Source: CAWFPR01 sp963817635 (GTDB lineage: Bacteria; Acidobacteriota; Vicinamibacteria; Vicinamibacterales; 2-12-FULL-66-21). From it: a DNA stretch of 64,000 bases. Position numbers and translations under genes: made by a program. Below, one piece after another: positions 62,487 through 64,000 of this stretch. The stretch covers positions 372,001 through 436,000 of the forward strand of contig CAWFPR010000002.1 of assembly GCA_963817635.1 (NCBI GenBank), written 5' to 3'. Under the pieces are notes generated by a model. The model worked only from the letters and a program-made list of their open reading frames with translations, had not been told where the DNA came from and ran no database searches. Position 1 is the stretch's first letter. Each line of letters opens with the position of its first letter.

Positions 62487-64000
62487 ATGACCAGCCTGAA
62501 GACTGACCTCGTTCACGCGATCCGCCACCTGCGCAAGAGTCCGGCCTACACCCTGGTCACTGTCCTCACGCTGGCGCTCGGCATCGGCGCCAACACCGCC
62601 ATCTTCAGCGTCGTCAACGCCGTGGTCCTCGAGCCGCTGCCCTATCCGGACTCGTCGAAACTGATCTTCATCACCAGCCAGTTTCCGGCGCTCGGCTTCG
62701 ACCAGTTCTGGGTGTCGGCGCCGGAGTTCGTCGAGTTTCGCGATCGGAACCAGGCGTTCAGCGGAGTGGGGGCCTACAGCACCGGAGCCGTGAACCTGGG
62801 GACGGCGGAGCAGCCGCAGCGCGTCAACTCGGCGGTGATCACGTCGGAGCTGATGCCGGTACTCGGCGTCGCCCCGATTCGCGGCCGGCAGTTCTCGCTG
62901 GCCGACACGCTGCCGGGCGCGGCCGACGTGGCGATCCTCTCGAGCGACATCTGGCGCACGACGTTCGCTGGCGACGAGACGATCGTCGGGCGCGTGGTTC
63001 CCATCGACGGCGTGCCCACGCAAATCGTCGGCATCATGCCGCCCGGCTACGACGTGCACGACCAGCAAGATCAAAGTCTGGCTGCCTCTGACGCTCGATC
63101 CCGCCAGACCGGGCGGCCGTGGCAGCCACTACCTGTATCTCGTCGGCCGGCTGAAACCCGGCGTGTCGCTGCCGCAGGCCAGGGCCGATCTCGAGACGAT
63201 GCTCACCCGCTGGCCGGAGCTGAATCCGGGCGTCCACGCCCCGTCGACGACGCGGCATCGGATCCGGTTCGACCTGCTGCAGGACGATGTCGTCGGCGGC
63301 ATTCGTCGTGCGCTGTGGGTCCTCCAGGGCGCGGTGGCGTTCGTGCTGCTGATCGCCTGCGCGAACCTGGCGAACCTGCTGCTCGCGCGCGCCGAGTCAC
63401 GGCAGAAGGAATTCGCGATCCGGTCGGCGCTCGGCGCCGGACGCTTCCGGCTGCTCCGGCAGTTTCTCACGGAGGGCGTCGTGCTGGCCCTCATCGGCGG
63501 CGCGCTCGGCGGCGCGCTCGGGTTCGCGGGCCTGCGCGCGCTGCTCGCCGCCAACCCCGACAGCATCCCGCGATCGAGTGAAATCGCCATGGATCCCCGG
63601 GTGCTCGGCTTCACGATCGTCGTGTCGATTGTGACCGGCCTGCTGTTCGGGCTGGCGCCGCTCCTGCACCTGCGCGCCGACGTGGTGTCGCTGGCGCTGA
63701 AGGAATCGGGACAACGAACGACGGCCGGAGCAGGCCGGACCCGGGTGCGCAGCGGGCTCGTCATGGCCGAGGTCGCCCTGGCGGTCGTGCTGGTGATCGG
63801 CGCGGGGCTGATGCTGCGCAGCCTGTGGAATCTCATGAACGTCGATGCCGGCTTCAACCGCGGCCAGCTCGTGACGTTCCGCCTGGTCCTGCCGGGCGCC
63901 ACGTATCGCACGCCGGAGAGCATGGTCGCGTTCTTCTCCCGTCTGTCGCAGTCGCTGTCGCAGGTGGCTGGTGTGCGGGGCGTCGCGGCGATGACCGGCC
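62487..64000 (+). CDS. ADOP-type ABC permease (MacB/FtsX-like), copy 5, frameshifted, cut by the window end
   Basis: ATG 62487 starts TSLKTDLVHAIRHLRKSPAY and LALGIGANTAIFSVVNAVVL. One extra base at about 63062-63063, after MPPGYDVHD, breaks the frame; the next frame continues SKIKVWLPLTLDPARPGGRG to the first FtsX domain (ANLANLLLARAESRQKEFAI) and on past the edge of the window. About 505 codons are seen. It is divergent enough from the other copies to be a separate gene. Confidence 0.87.

Overview
The window is GC-rich, densely packed bacterial DNA, most likely from an uncultured Acidobacteriota of the Vicinamibacteria type. This is inferred from five MacB/FtsX-like permeases of the ADOP type (acidobacterial duplicated orphan permease), a PEP-CTERM protein, leucine degradation genes, an NtrC-type activator, and phrase-like 7-bp and 9-bp repeats between genes. 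No rRNA, complete IS element, CRISPR array or phage block is present. One tRNA, tRNA-Leu(UAA), is at 32422-32507.

Layout. 1-4006 (minus) is the end of a leucine/isovalerate (liu-type) cluster: acyl-CoA carboxylase beta, enoyl-CoA hydratase, biotin carboxylase and the start of a biotin carrier gene. 4253-11844 (plus) holds pcm, an NtrC-type regulator, an overlapping Mla/Mce lipid-transport set (MlaE, MlaF, and MlaD fused to an OmpA-like domain), four small membrane proteins and a YihY/BrkB protein. 12481-15506 (minus) is an ABC-2 exporter and a DJ-1/PfpI protein. 15742-22062 carries a DUF255 thioredoxin-like protein, a response regulator-PilZ protein, an exported amidase and a TabA/YhcH-like protein. 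22126-31604 holds three ADOP permeases, an amino acid permease and pdxH. 32422-42320 is the accessory part: tRNA-Leu, an ORF6N remnant, a Fic protein with an AbiEi-like N-terminus, two ArsA-like ATPases, an amidohydrolase, a truncated NAD-hydrogenase small subunit followed at once by VapBC, and a 1.3-kb segment between 30-bp direct repeats. 42338-47348 holds a CTG-started 5'-3' exonuclease, a PEP-CTERM protein and tryptophanase. 47846-54455 is one operon for a 2-oxoacid:ferredoxin oxidoreductase with Nfn-like electron transfer proteins, including a fusion of a GltD-like flavoprotein to a PorD-like ferredoxin. 54492-64000 holds a TMTC-like TPR membrane protein, two more ADOPs, a SpoIIE-type phosphatase, a SYLF protein and pyrophosphatase.

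Two window-wide patterns affect every entry. (1) At least 17 conserved reading frames are broken by a net +1 base, never a net -1; restoring the frame recovers full family-like proteins, so I read most of these as uncorrected base insertions in the assembly, not as dead genes. (2) Many genes lack a Shine-Dalgarno sequence and instead have a -10-like hexamer 5-9 nt before the start codon, which points to leaderless transcription. All functions are inferred from sequence by eye; no database search was run.
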